A stretch of 64,000 nt of DNA, from contig NZ_PQVF01000002.1 in assembly GCF_002920915.1 (NCBI RefSeq), positions 375 through 64,374 of the forward strand, read 5' to 3'. Source of the DNA: Solitalea longa. GTDB lineage: Bacteria; Bacteroidota; Bacteroidia; Sphingobacteriales; Sphingobacteriaceae. This document shows positions 17,054 to 25,275 of the stretch, piece by piece; positions within the stretch are counted from its first letter, which is position 1; each line of letters starts with the position of its first letter. The notes beneath the pieces were generated by a model that was given only the letters and a program-made list of their open reading frames with translations, searched no databases and was not told where the DNA came from. The translations under genes and the position numbers were made by a program.

Positions 17054-17895
17054 TTATTTGATAAAGTTAGCAAATTGGCCCATATACCAATCCTTATCGT
17101 CGTACATGATAAAATGCAGGGCCTTGGAAGAATACTCTAGTTGTGCTGTTTTAAGCAGTGCATACTGTGCTTTCATTATTGGTTCAAATTGCTTGAAAGG
17201 CGCTTCGAGTAAAATCAACACAGGACAAGTTATAGTAGCAACCGAGGCTCTTAAGTCGGTATTCGACAAATCGCAATACATTTTAGCGTAGGTTTTACGG
17301 TCGGTTTGCAAACCCCATTGGTAATTAGGTTGTACTTGGTTGTGTCGGCAACCAGGCGTTTTATTCCTGCTGCCTGCGCTTGGGCAAACTTGGTATCATC
17401 CATTTTGGTATAGGTAGCTATTTGCTGTGAGCAATCAGGATTTTCAACACTTTTAAAATTTGGATTGAATACCGCTGACAAGCATGGTAAGGCATCCACC
17501 ACAACAATCTTTGCGATTTTATCAGGATGATCGGCTGCCAGCATTAAAGCAAGCACACCTCCCATGCTGTGACCAATTATTATAGGTTTTTCAATTTTTT
17601 CAGATTTAATAAACTCGATGATTTCATTTTCCCAACCATTAAGCGAAGGATCATCCTGGGCTTTTTGTCCGGCAAAACCGGGCATGGTTAAGGTGTAGCA
17701 TTTAAAGTTTTTGCTTAGCTCTGCGGTGGTTTCTTTCCAAACATCGCCCGAACAGGTAAAGCCGGGGATAAACACAATGGCTTGCTTACCTTTACCAGAA
17801 ACTGTTACATTAAACGGAGGTGTGGTTGCTGCGAAAACGTTGATGCAGACTAATATAAAGGCAAGAAGAATGAGTAAAAATTTGATCTTTTTCAT
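17054..17895 (-). pseudogene. Secreted alpha/beta hydrolase, split by a single-base frameshift
   Basis: Two adjacent minus-strand frames make one hydrolase. The first part starts MKKIKFLL with a signal peptide to about residue 23, has IPGFTCSG for the oxyanion region and Ser110 in GHSMGG. It leaves frame near 17317. The second frame continues WGLQTDRKTYAKMY and carries the conserved ITCPVLILLEAPF strand and the late HFIMYDD histidine. Restoring one base (AAT-TGG in place of AATGG) joins them into about 280 residues. This is either a real inactivation or a sequencing error next to a CCCC run. The gene lies 9 bp upstream of the ECF sigma gene. Confidence 0.8.
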
Positions 17896-17984
17896 TGTAG
17901 TATCTTTTAATTTTTTGTCTTTAGATACCACAAGCTTTAAAATGTTACAGCTTTTGAAAAAGTTATTTTTTCGAAAAGATAAAA

Positions 17985-18009
17985 AAGCAGCGTTTTCACA
18001 TCGCTGCTT
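17985..18009 (-). terminator. Intrinsic terminator after the CDF gene
   Basis: AAGCAGCG (17985-17992) pairs with CGCTGCTT (18002-18009), with a run of T on the minus strand (A6 at 17981) just after. It ends the CDF transporter transcript. Confidence 0.75.
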
Positions 18010-18087
18010 AGTTTTTTAAAAGCTAATAGGTTTAGAAAAGGATTTGACACAAATCATAGCAGCAACTAAAATTCAACAAAAATTAAA

Positions 18088-18984
18088 TTAACTATCTAAA
18101 GAATGAGTAGGTTCAACATGTATTAATATGTGACCTAACTGCGGAATTTCTCTCCTTAGTGTATCTTTAAGTTGATGCGCAATATCGTGGCCCTGTTTAA
18201 CAGTTATTGTTGCTTCAACTATAGCATGAAGGTCGACATGATAGATCATTCCCGCTTTCCTTATAAAACATTTTTCCGTGGCTTCAATCCCCTTTACAGT
18301 TAAGGCCACCTTTCTGATATCGTCAACCAGATCATCGTACATATGTTCATCCATTATTTCACCAAGAGCGGGTCTGAAAATCTTATAGCTATTGAACAAA
18401 ATAAAACCCGCAGCAAACAAGGCGGCCCAATCATCGGCAGACTCATACCCTTTTCCGAAAATAAGAGCAATAGAAATACCTATCAACGCGGCTAAAGAGG
18501 TAACTGCGTCGCTGCGGTGGTGCCATGCATCTGCTCTTAAAGCTGAACTGTTTGTTTGTCTTGCTCTTTTCATAACAAGCTGAAACGACACTTCTTTCCA
18601 GATGATCAAAGGAATAAGAATTAACAAAGTAAATTTTCGAGGCAATGCATGCGGTTGATTAATATTCTGGATGCTTTCATAAGCAATTACTGTAGCAGAA
18701 GTAACAAGAAATGCTACCACCATAAAGGTAATTAACGGCTCCAATCGTCCATGGCCGTATGGATGGTTTTCATCGGCGGGTCTGTTGGTATATTTCAGGC
18801 CCAATAAAACTAATAATGAAGAAAGGATATCAGCAGTTGATTCAATAGCATCGGCGATTAAGGCATATGAATTTCCGAAATAACCTGCCAGCCATTTGAT
18901 AATTGCAAGAAAGAAATTTCCAATAATACTAAAATAGGTTGCTTTTATAGCCGTTTTTTGATTTGCTTCGGTTATATCGTTCAT
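18088..18984 (-). CDS. Cation diffusion facilitator transporter
   Basis: A 298-residue CDF protein, exporting divalent metals (Zn, Fe, Mn or Co) by proton exchange. Metal-site A residues appear in ALIADAIESTADI (helix 2, AxxxD) and DAWHHRSDAVTS (helix 5, HxxxD). Six membrane helices are followed by the cytoplasmic C-terminal domain with HVDLHAIVEATITVKQGHDIAHQLKDTL and a final HILIHVEP strand. Metal specificity cannot be read with confidence. Single gene with its own terminator. Confidence 0.92.
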   Translation of the reverse strand: MNDITEANQKTAIKATYFSIIGNFFLAIIKWLAGYFGNSYALIADAIESTADILSSLLVLLGLKYTNRPADENHPYGHGRLEPLITFMVVAFLVTSATVIAYESIQNINQPHALPRKFTLLILIPLIIWKEVSFQLVMKRARQTNSSALRADAWHHRSDAVTSLAALIGISIALIFGKGYESADDWAALFAAGFILFNSYKIFRPALGEIMDEHMYDDLVDDIRKVALTVKGIEATEKCFIRKAGMIYHVDLHAIVEATITVKQGHDIAHQLKDTLRREIPQLGHILIHVEPTHSLDS

Positions 18985-19195
18985 TATTAATTAATGTGTG
19001 ATTTGCATCTATTGATTGGTCAACCATTAATTAAGTTTAGCCTGTACCTATATTGTGGGTTGTTAAAGATGCTATGAAAAATATGTGCAAAAATAAAAGA
19101 TTTGCCTTATGGTTTGCATTGTAGCCTTTAAACTTTTTTCACATCTTTAAAACCATCTATTACGCCTCTCTCCAACACTACATCCATTACCATTA

Positions 19196-20233
19196 TTGAA
19201 CTATAAAGTGAAAAGAATTTACTTAATCTGCCTTACTTGTTTATTGTCAATCGGTGCTTTTGCACAAACCACCAACAATATAGACACGTTGATTAATCAG
19301 GGAATCAAACTACATGATGCCGGCAATTACACCGAAGCCATAAATAAATATGAGGCGGCTCTGAAGATCAATAACAACTCAACATTGGCTAATTATGAAA
19401 TGGCCTTTTCCTATTATCAGTTAAAAGATTATGAAAAGACCTTTGCTTATTGCAATAAAGTGTTTGCTTACCCAGAAGCAAATGAAATTATTGACGCCTA
19501 CATCTTATCCGGCAATGCATTAGATATTACCGGTAAAGCAGAAAAAGCGGTTGAAACCTACAAAACTGCCATTAAAACGGTAAAGCCTACCTACCTGCTT
19601 TATTTTAACCTTGCCGTAACTTATTTTGGTATGGAGCAATATGATAATGCCGAAACTGAAATCATTAATGCGTTAAGGCTTAACAGTGAACATGCAGCCA
19701 GTCATTTAGTGTTAGCAAAAACGATGATTCAAAAAGGTAATCGTGTTAAAGCAGTTTTAGCCTTGTACAATTTCCTGCTGCTAGGGGCTTCGGGCGAACG
19801 AGGCACCGAGGCTTATAAAAAACTGGATGAGCTGCTCAAACAAGGAGTTACAAAATCTTCAGAAAAAACAATCAATATCACATTAGGTAATAGCAAGGAT
19901 GAATTTTTAACGGCCGAATTCATGCTATCAATGATCCAAGCGACAAATACAAGCGAAGCTAACAAGTTAAAAACAGATGCGCAGTTATTCGCTGAAAACA
20001 CCAAGTTAATTTTTAGCACGCTGGCCGAATTAAAGAAGGAGAGAAAAGGTTTTTGGTGGAACTTTTACGTTGACTTTTATGACCAATTGGTAAAAAGCAA
20101 TAATGTGGAGGCTTTTGCCTATTACATTAGCCTGGCCAAAGACGATGCCAGCGTTAGGGAATGGATCAAGCGGAACGAAGAAAGCCTGAAAGCCATGGAG
20201 CAGTGGTACGAAAAAACGGAACGAAGGTTTTAA
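19196..20233 (+). CDS. Secreted TPR-repeat protein
   Basis: The 345-residue protein starts with a signal peptide (KRIYLICLTCLLSIGAFAQ) and then at least four tetratricopeptide units over about residues 33-205, such as ALKINNNSTLANYEMAFSYY and INALRLNSEHAASHLVLAKT. The C-terminal 130 residues are helical, with a Trp-rich KGFWWNFYVDFYDQL stretch, and match no family I know. The open frame starts with TTG; GTG at 19208 is an alternative start and no ATG is available. Likely a periplasmic protein-interaction scaffold. Confidence 0.82.
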   Translation: MNYKVKRIYLICLTCLLSIGAFAQTTNNIDTLINQGIKLHDAGNYTEAINKYEAALKINNNSTLANYEMAFSYYQLKDYEKTFAYCNKVFAYPEANEIIDAYILSGNALDITGKAEKAVETYKTAIKTVKPTYLLYFNLAVTYFGMEQYDNAETEIINALRLNSEHAASHLVLAKTMIQKGNRVKAVLALYNFLLLGASGERGTEAYKKLDELLKQGVTKSSEKTINITLGNSKDEFLTAEFMLSMIQATNTSEANKLKTDAQLFAENTKLIFSTLAELKKERKGFWWNFYVDFYDQLVKSNNVEAFAYYISLAKDDASVREWIKRNEESLKAMEQWYEKTERRF

Positions 20234-20344
20234 AAGAAGAATACAGCCGTGTGAATTAGATTAATCAAATGCCTAAAAACTATTAACTGTCAGTTCCGGA
20301 AGATTTCACCATTTGCTTATCTTTAAATCAAACATATAACCATT

Positions 20345-21232
20345 ATGAATGAACTAAAGAAAGAAGATATTAAACAAGAAGTGTTTGACCTTTATGATGA
20401 TTACGCTCATAATCGATTGAACCGAAGAGATTTTATTCATCAGCTTTCTGTCTACGCTGTTGGAGGTATTACCCTTGCCTCGTTGATGAGTTTCATTATG
20501 CCGGATTATATTAATGCCATACAGGTTAAAGATGATGATCCACGTTTAATAACTGAATTTATTACTTATCAATCGCCCAAAGGAGGAGGAGCGATTAAAG
20601 CGCAACTGGCAAAGCCTGCCGATACGAACAAGAAATTAGGAGGTATTATAGTAGTGCATGAAAACCGCGGATTGAACCCTCATATTGCGGATGTGGCCCG
20701 CAGAGCTGCACTTGCCGGATTTATATCAATTGCCCCCGATGCATTAACACCATTGGGAGGTTACCCGGGCACTGATGATCAGGGACGCGAGTTGCAAAGC
20801 AAGCGCGACCGCAATGAAATACTTGAAGATTTTATAGCAGCCTTTGATTATTTAAAAAACCATCCCGACTGCAATGGAAAAATTGGTGTTGTTGGTTTTT
20901 GTTTCGGTGGTTGGATAGCGAATATGATCGCTGTTCAAATTCCTGATCTGGCTGCGGCCGTTCCATTTTACGGTGGACAACCTCCTGTTGAGGATGTACC
21001 TAAAATAAAAGCACCACTTCAATTACATTATGCTTCTTTAGATACGCGTGTTAATGAGGGATGGCCGGCGTATGAAAAAGCTTTAAAAGAAAACCATAAG
21101 GATTATACCGTTTATATGTACGAAAATGCAAATCATGGTTTTCATAATGACACCACACCTCGTTACGATAAAACCGCAGCAGAACTGGCCTGGAAACGAA
21201 CCATCGATTTTTTTAAGGAGAAATTAGCGTAA
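20345..21232 (+). CDS. Dienelactone hydrolase family protein
   Basis: A 295-residue alpha/beta hydrolase of the dienelactone hydrolase family. The triad is Cys186 (GFCFGG), Asp233 (LDTRVN) and His264 (NHGFHND). Before the enzyme domain there are about 60 extra residues with NRRDFIHQL and a hydrophobic stretch, which looks like a Tat signal or membrane anchor, as is common in this subgroup. The true substrate of such Tat-type members is unknown. Followed by a strong terminator. Confidence 0.88.
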   Translation: MNELKKEDIKQEVFDLYDDYAHNRLNRRDFIHQLSVYAVGGITLASLMSFIMPDYINAIQVKDDDPRLITEFITYQSPKGGGAIKAQLAKPADTNKKLGGIIVVHENRGLNPHIADVARRAALAGFISIAPDALTPLGGYPGTDDQGRELQSKRDRNEILEDFIAAFDYLKNHPDCNGKIGVVGFCFGGWIANMIAVQIPDLAAAVPFYGGQPPVEDVPKIKAPLQLHYASLDTRVNEGWPAYEKALKENHKDYTVYMYENANHGFHNDTTPRYDKTAAELAWKRTIDFFKEKLA

Positions 21233-21241
21233 GAGATAAAT

Positions 21242-21279
21242 AGTAAAGTCACCTCATCAAAGGTGACTTTACTGTTTTT
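21242..21279 (+). terminator. Intrinsic terminator after dienelactone hydrolase gene
   Basis: AGTAAAGTCACCT (21242-21254) and AGGTGACTTTACT (21261-21273) make a perfect 13-bp stem with a 6-base loop, followed by GTTTTT. Confidence 0.9.
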
Positions 21280-21301
21280 AGCATTGCTTGCCTTTTATCT
21301 A

Positions 21302-22054
21302 TTATAAGAAAACATACATCCCCTTTTTATCAATTTTAAAGGCTAAGGGTTTAGGGCTCTTATTAAATTTCTGATAACCGGTTTTCAAATTCATCCAAAA
21401 GGCTTTTAAACTACCCGAAGTCTTCTTTTCCTGAACTATCGTATTAAAATTCTTTTCCGTCATTTTAAATGGGAATAAATAAGCAGGGATCTTAACCTGT
21501 CCATTATTGGTTGCTTCAACAGCTAAAATATAGAGTTCATTTATTTTCTCATCAGTAAGCGGTATGCAACCAATGGTAACACATTTGCCATGTATAAACA
21601 CATCACCACCCGGATAGAATTTATCTCCCAAAAGTTTATCGGATTGATTTGGATAGTTGATTCCCAGAGATAAGTGAAACAAACTGTTTGGATTGAAGCG
21701 ATCGATGTAATAAAACCCTTCAGGAACCTGTCTATCTCCTTCCTTTCGTTTGGGACCTAAAACTCCGGATAAAGAACAGAAAGGGTATTCTTTTATCAGT
21801 TTATACGTTTGCTCACCTTTATTTCGGGCCCATACTTCAAGTAATTGCTCGTTTTTGTAGGCACACAAAAGTATTTCCATCTTTTGTCTTTCAATACCAT
21901 AGATGTTAAGTAATAAAAACAATGATTGTGAATGATTAGCATAGGCCCCTTTTACCCGCTCATTGGCAAGTTGTTGCTGTTTAAAATTATCGGCAGGTAA
22001 ATCGATCAAACCAATACCAATGCTAATTAAAAAGGCAAGACGTAGTAATATCAT
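21302..22054 (-). CDS. L,D-transpeptidase (YafK-type)
   Basis: A 250-residue exported protein with the L,D-transpeptidase (YkuD) catalytic core: His155 in GGDVFIHGKC and Cys163 in TIGCIPL. The layout (SLSGVLGPKRKEGDRQVPEGFYYIDRF in pieces before the core) matches the YafK subgroup, which in E. coli (DpaA) cuts rather than forms peptidoglycan-lipoprotein links. The N-terminus is a signal or anchor helix (1-18). It is followed upstream by the orphan four-helix sensor gene on the same strand, 37 bp away. Confidence 0.85.
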   Translation of the reverse strand: MILLRLAFLISIGIGLIDLPADNFKQQQLANERVKGAYANHSQSLFLLLNIYGIERQKMEILLCAYKNEQLLEVWARNKGEQTYKLIKEYPFCSLSGVLGPKRKEGDRQVPEGFYYIDRFNPNSLFHLSLGINYPNQSDKLLGDKFYPGGDVFIHGKCVTIGCIPLTDEKINELYILAVEATNNGQVKIPAYLFPFKMTEKNFNTIVQEKKTSGSLKAFWMNLKTGYQKFNKSPKPLAFKIDKKGMYVFL

Positions 22055-22091
22055 GTATTAATAGATGTATAAGATAGCTGCTAAAAAGATT

Positions 22092-22769
22092 TTAATTCAA
22101 ATCGTGTCCGCCGGCTGATTTTTTAGGCATCACTGATTTAGAAGTAAAAATTAACACCTGAATGATCAGACCAATAAAAATAAGCACGCCCAGCTCAAGC
22201 TGGGTCAATAATGTTGATCGGGCTATAATCTTTTTTGATTGCTCATTTAATGCCTTTCCTTCGGCAATTTGTATTTCCGACAACTGATTAAGCTTTTGCG
22301 CGGCCGTGCTAAGTTTAAAATCCATTACAGTAATAAACTTAGGAACTGATCCTTGTTCAAACTCACTGTTTAAATACTGCTCTTCGAGCTTGCGCAGGTT
22401 AAGTACTGTTTTTTTAAACTCGTTGTAACAAATCGACTCCCGAACAGTTAGTTTGGTGGATTCGTACCTAAAAAATAAGGAATCAATAGTTGTATTATGC
22501 TTATTAAGTTTGTCTTTTAGCTGTTTTACATTTTTATCTGTCAGGTTTGATTTTTCAATGGCCTCCATCTTTTTGTGAAGGCTTTCGGCAAAATGAAAGA
22601 TGTAACTCTCGGCCAACAGACGGTCTTCATAAACAGTAGAAAAAGAAGCGCCAAGGGCTACTACATTCTTACGGTCGTAAATGTTTTTAAAGAGAACGAT
22701 CACAAAAACCAACACCAGTAAAACTGAAATCTTAGCTTTCTGTTGCAGGGTAAATGCCCATTTCATCAT
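22092..22769 (-). CDS. Orphan four-helix-bundle membrane sensor domain protein
   Basis: The 225-residue protein has two membrane helices (about 13-29 and 190-208) flanking a 160-residue helical periplasmic domain, the same topology as the 4HB_MCP ligand-binding domain of chemoreceptors. The C-terminal tail is only about 17 residues, so there is no HAMP, kinase or signalling domain. The neighbouring L,D-transpeptidase gene is 37 bp downstream on the same strand. It might act as an accessory sensor or scaffold; this is inference. Confidence 0.65.
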   Translation of the reverse strand: MMKWAFTLQQKAKISVLLVLVFVIVLFKNIYDRKNVVALGASFSTVYEDRLLAESYIFHFAESLHKKMEAIEKSNLTDKNVKQLKDKLNKHNTTIDSLFFRYESTKLTVRESICYNEFKKTVLNLRKLEEQYLNSEFEQGSVPKFITVMDFKLSTAAQKLNQLSEIQIAEGKALNEQSKKIIARSTLLTQLELGVLIFIGLIIQVLIFTSKSVMPKKSAGGHDLN

Positions 22770-22961
22770 AAACTTCTTTTGTAATTATAAATTGGTTGAT
22801 AGCTTAAAAAACGGAAAAGTACATATATTCTGATAATTTGCCACTTATCCTGCTTACATTTTTACCTACTGAAAAATAATACCGGTCAGTTTCGTTGGTT
22901 GAGAAATTCTTTATAATTCCATAAATTAATAGTTGAGTACATTTTATTCTGAATAAACAAT

Positions 22962-24110
22962 TTGGGTATGAAATCTATTTCGCTTGCCCCTCCTTCCGGT
23001 AGCCAATATGAGCAAAAATTAAAATCTTTATTAGATAAGTCAGGAGTTAACATTAATGGAACGGCCAGTTTCGATGTTCAGGTGCATAACCCTGCTTTTT
23101 TCCACAAGGTTTTAGCCGAAGGTTCGGTTGGTTTAGGAGAGAGTTACATGAACGGTTGGTGGGACTGTAAGCAATTAGACGAATTATTTGCAAAACTTCT
23201 AGCTAGCGGGTTGGACAAGGCCGCCCGCCTGGATTGGGGCACGCAACTGATTGGGTTGGAAGCCAAGTTAACCAACCTTCAAAACATAAATTTTGCGGGC
23301 AAAAATGCTGCACACCATTATAACTTAGGCAATGAACTTTTTGCTAAAATGCTCGACAAAAGAATGACCTATACCTGTGGTTATTGGAAAAATGCCAAAA
23401 CATTAGATGAAGCTCAGGAGGCCAAGCTTGATCTGACCTGTAAAAAACTCTACCTCGAACCGGGAATGCATATTTTAGACATTGGCTGTGGCTGGGGAAG
23501 CCTCTCAAAATTCATCGCTGAAAATTATGATGTAAAAGTTACCGCCATAAATGTTTCTGACGAGCAGCTGGCACTTGCCCGCGAACGATGTAAAGGATTA
23601 CCCATTAATTTAATAAAGCAAGACTATAGAAATGTTGAGGGAGAGTATGACCGCATTGTATCATTGGGCATGTTTGAGCATGTAGGATTAAAAAATTACA
23701 GGACTTATTTTGAGGTTGTCCACAGGTGTTTAAAGAATGGTGGTCTTTCTTTATTGCATACTATTGGTGGTAATATATCCGACAAACATTCCGATCCCTG
23801 GATATCAAAATACATTTTCCCTAATTGCCTGATTCCAAGTTTGGCGCAAATTGCTAAAGCAACCGAGGAGTTTTTTGTAATTGAGGACTTACATAATTTT
23901 GGCCCTGATTATGACAAAACATTAATGGAATGGCACAAGAACTTTAACTTAAACTGGCAAGAGTTAAAATCAGCTTATGATGAAAAATTCTTTAGAATGT
24001 GGAACTATTACCTGCTGAGTTGTGCAGGCTCTTTCAGATCGCGACATACGCAGCTTTGGCAGTTGGTATTCTCAAAAAATTCAACAGTCATATACCAGGC
24101 TCTAAGATAA
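22962..24110 (+). CDS. cfa: Cyclopropane-fatty-acyl-phospholipid synthase
   Basis: A 382-residue SAM-dependent enzyme that methylenates the double bonds of membrane phospholipid acyl chains. The N-terminal domain (about 1-110) precedes the methyltransferase core with SAM motif ILDIGCGWG (171-179), the YTCGYWKNAKTLDEAQ segment, and FEHVGLKNY holding the active-site region. Size and architecture match E. coli Cfa. Alternative starts at the two close ATGs are equivalent. Ends at a strong terminator. Confidence 0.94.
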   Translation: MGMKSISLAPPSGSQYEQKLKSLLDKSGVNINGTASFDVQVHNPAFFHKVLAEGSVGLGESYMNGWWDCKQLDELFAKLLASGLDKAARLDWGTQLIGLEAKLTNLQNINFAGKNAAHHYNLGNELFAKMLDKRMTYTCGYWKNAKTLDEAQEAKLDLTCKKLYLEPGMHILDIGCGWGSLSKFIAENYDVKVTAINVSDEQLALARERCKGLPINLIKQDYRNVEGEYDRIVSLGMFEHVGLKNYRTYFEVVHRCLKNGGLSLLHTIGGNISDKHSDPWISKYIFPNCLIPSLAQIAKATEEFFVIEDLHNFGPDYDKTLMEWHKNFNLNWQELKSAYDEKFFRMWNYYLLSCAGSFRSRHTQLWQLVFSKNSTVIYQALR

Positions 24111-24120
24111 TGGCTAAACA

Positions 24121-24154
24121 TAAAAGGCGCTTCGTTTCTACGAAGCGCCTTTTA
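24121..24154. terminator. Bidirectional terminator between cfa and ompH2
   Basis: TAAAAGGCGCTTCGT (24121-24135) and ACGAAGCGCCTTTTA (24140-24154) form a perfect 15-bp stem with a TTCT tetraloop; T/A runs on both sides serve both convergent transcripts. Confidence 0.88.
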
Positions 24155-24174
24155 CATAAGGTTTCAACTTTATA

Positions 24175-24684
24175 TTATTGAATACCTAATTTCTTTTTAA
24201 CCAAAGGTAAAATGTTATCACCTTCAGGGAACTGGATCAAAACACCTTTGCTTGAATCAAATACGTAAGCAATGTTATTTTCTTTTGCTACAGTTTTAAT
24301 GGCCTCTTCAGCTTTTTTCAATACAGGAGCATATACTTCTTCTTGTTTTTTGCCGATATCTTGTTGAGCCTTTTGTTGGAACTCACCAATACGTTTTTCT
24401 AAATCCTGAATCTCTTTTACTTTGGTTTCTTTAACTGCGTCAGTCATGGTTTTTTCCTTTGCTTGAAAATCAGCAACCTTAGTCTGATATTCAGTACCCA
24501 TAGTTTTCATTTGAGCATCTAAAGTACCTGCAAAGTCCTGAACAGTTTTATCAGCAACTTTAATATCAGGCATTGCAGCAATTAGCTCATTTACATTAAT
24601 ATGGCCAAATTTAACTTGTGCATTAGCGTTTCCCGCAAAAATCAACAGCACTACCGCCGCTACTAAAACTTTAATTGTCTTCAT
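24175..24684 (-). CDS. OmpH/Skp family periplasmic chaperone
   Basis: A 169-residue Skp/OmpH protein: signal peptide to AQ23, a short beta part (VKFGHINVNELIAAMPDIKVADK), then the long charged coiled-coil arm and a return to VFDSSKGVLIQF at the end. Skp proteins hold outer-membrane proteins in the periplasm. It is the last gene of the operon with uppS, bamA and a paralogue, 45 bp after the latter. Confidence 0.92.
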   Translation of the reverse strand: MKTIKVLVAAVVLLIFAGNANAQVKFGHINVNELIAAMPDIKVADKTVQDFAGTLDAQMKTMGTEYQTKVADFQAKEKTMTDAVKETKVKEIQDLEKRIGEFQQKAQQDIGKKQEEVYAPVLKKAEEAIKTVAKENNIAYVFDSSKGVLIQFPEGDNILPLVKKKLGIQ

Positions 24685-24729
24685 TTTAATCTTCAGTTTT
24701 CTTTAAATATTTCTCTTGGTTATTTACTC

Positions 24730-25257
24730 TTACTTTGCAAATTCACCTGGTTTTAACCCCAGTTTTGCCAGCACATCGTTACTCTTGTCATAACGCGGGC
24801 TCGAATATAGCATTCCATTTGACTTATCAAAAATAATTGCATACATACCGTCTTCAGCAATCTGCTCAATTACCTTGTAAACCTTATCCTGAATAGGCTT
24901 TACCAACGCCTTTTGCTTGGCAAAAAGCTCACCATCAGGTCCAAACTTTTGTTTCTGAAAATCTTTTGCTTCTTTTTCTTTCTTCACAATTTCCTCTTCA
25001 CGTTTCTTACGCATTGCATCGGTTAAAAGCATTTGCTCTGATTGATAAGCCTTGTATAAAGCATCCACTTCATCAAATTTCTTATCGATCTCTTTTTGCC
25101 ATTGTTCAGAAAGATCATTGACCTGTTTTTGAGCGGCGGCATACTCAGGCATGTGCTTTAACACATACTCTGTATCAACATAACCAATTTTTTGCGCCTT
25201 GGCTGCAAAAGCACCAAGACATAAAATGACAATCAGCGTTAAAACAATTCTTTTCAT
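24730..25257 (-). CDS. OmpH/Skp family periplasmic chaperone
   Basis: A 175-residue Skp/OmpH paralogue with signal peptide to about AKAQ22, KIGYVDTEYVLKHMPEY core, coiled-coil arm and the YAIIFDKSNGMLYSS return segment. It starts 18 bp after bamA on the same strand. Tandem ompH copies behind bamA are usual in Bacteroidota. Confidence 0.92.
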   Translation of the reverse strand: MKRIVLTLIVILCLGAFAAKAQKIGYVDTEYVLKHMPEYAAAQKQVNDLSEQWQKEIDKKFDEVDALYKAYQSEQMLLTDAMRKKREEEIVKKEKEAKDFQKQKFGPDGELFAKQKALVKPIQDKVYKVIEQIAEDGMYAIIFDKSNGMLYSSPRYDKSNDVLAKLGLKPGEFAK

Positions 25258-25275
25258 TTGAATGCGCTCTACAAA

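Noticed and set aside
17049-17291. A plus-strand 80-residue frame over the hydrolase
   Set aside because: Antisense shadow of the split hydrolase; composition and family match favour the minus strand.
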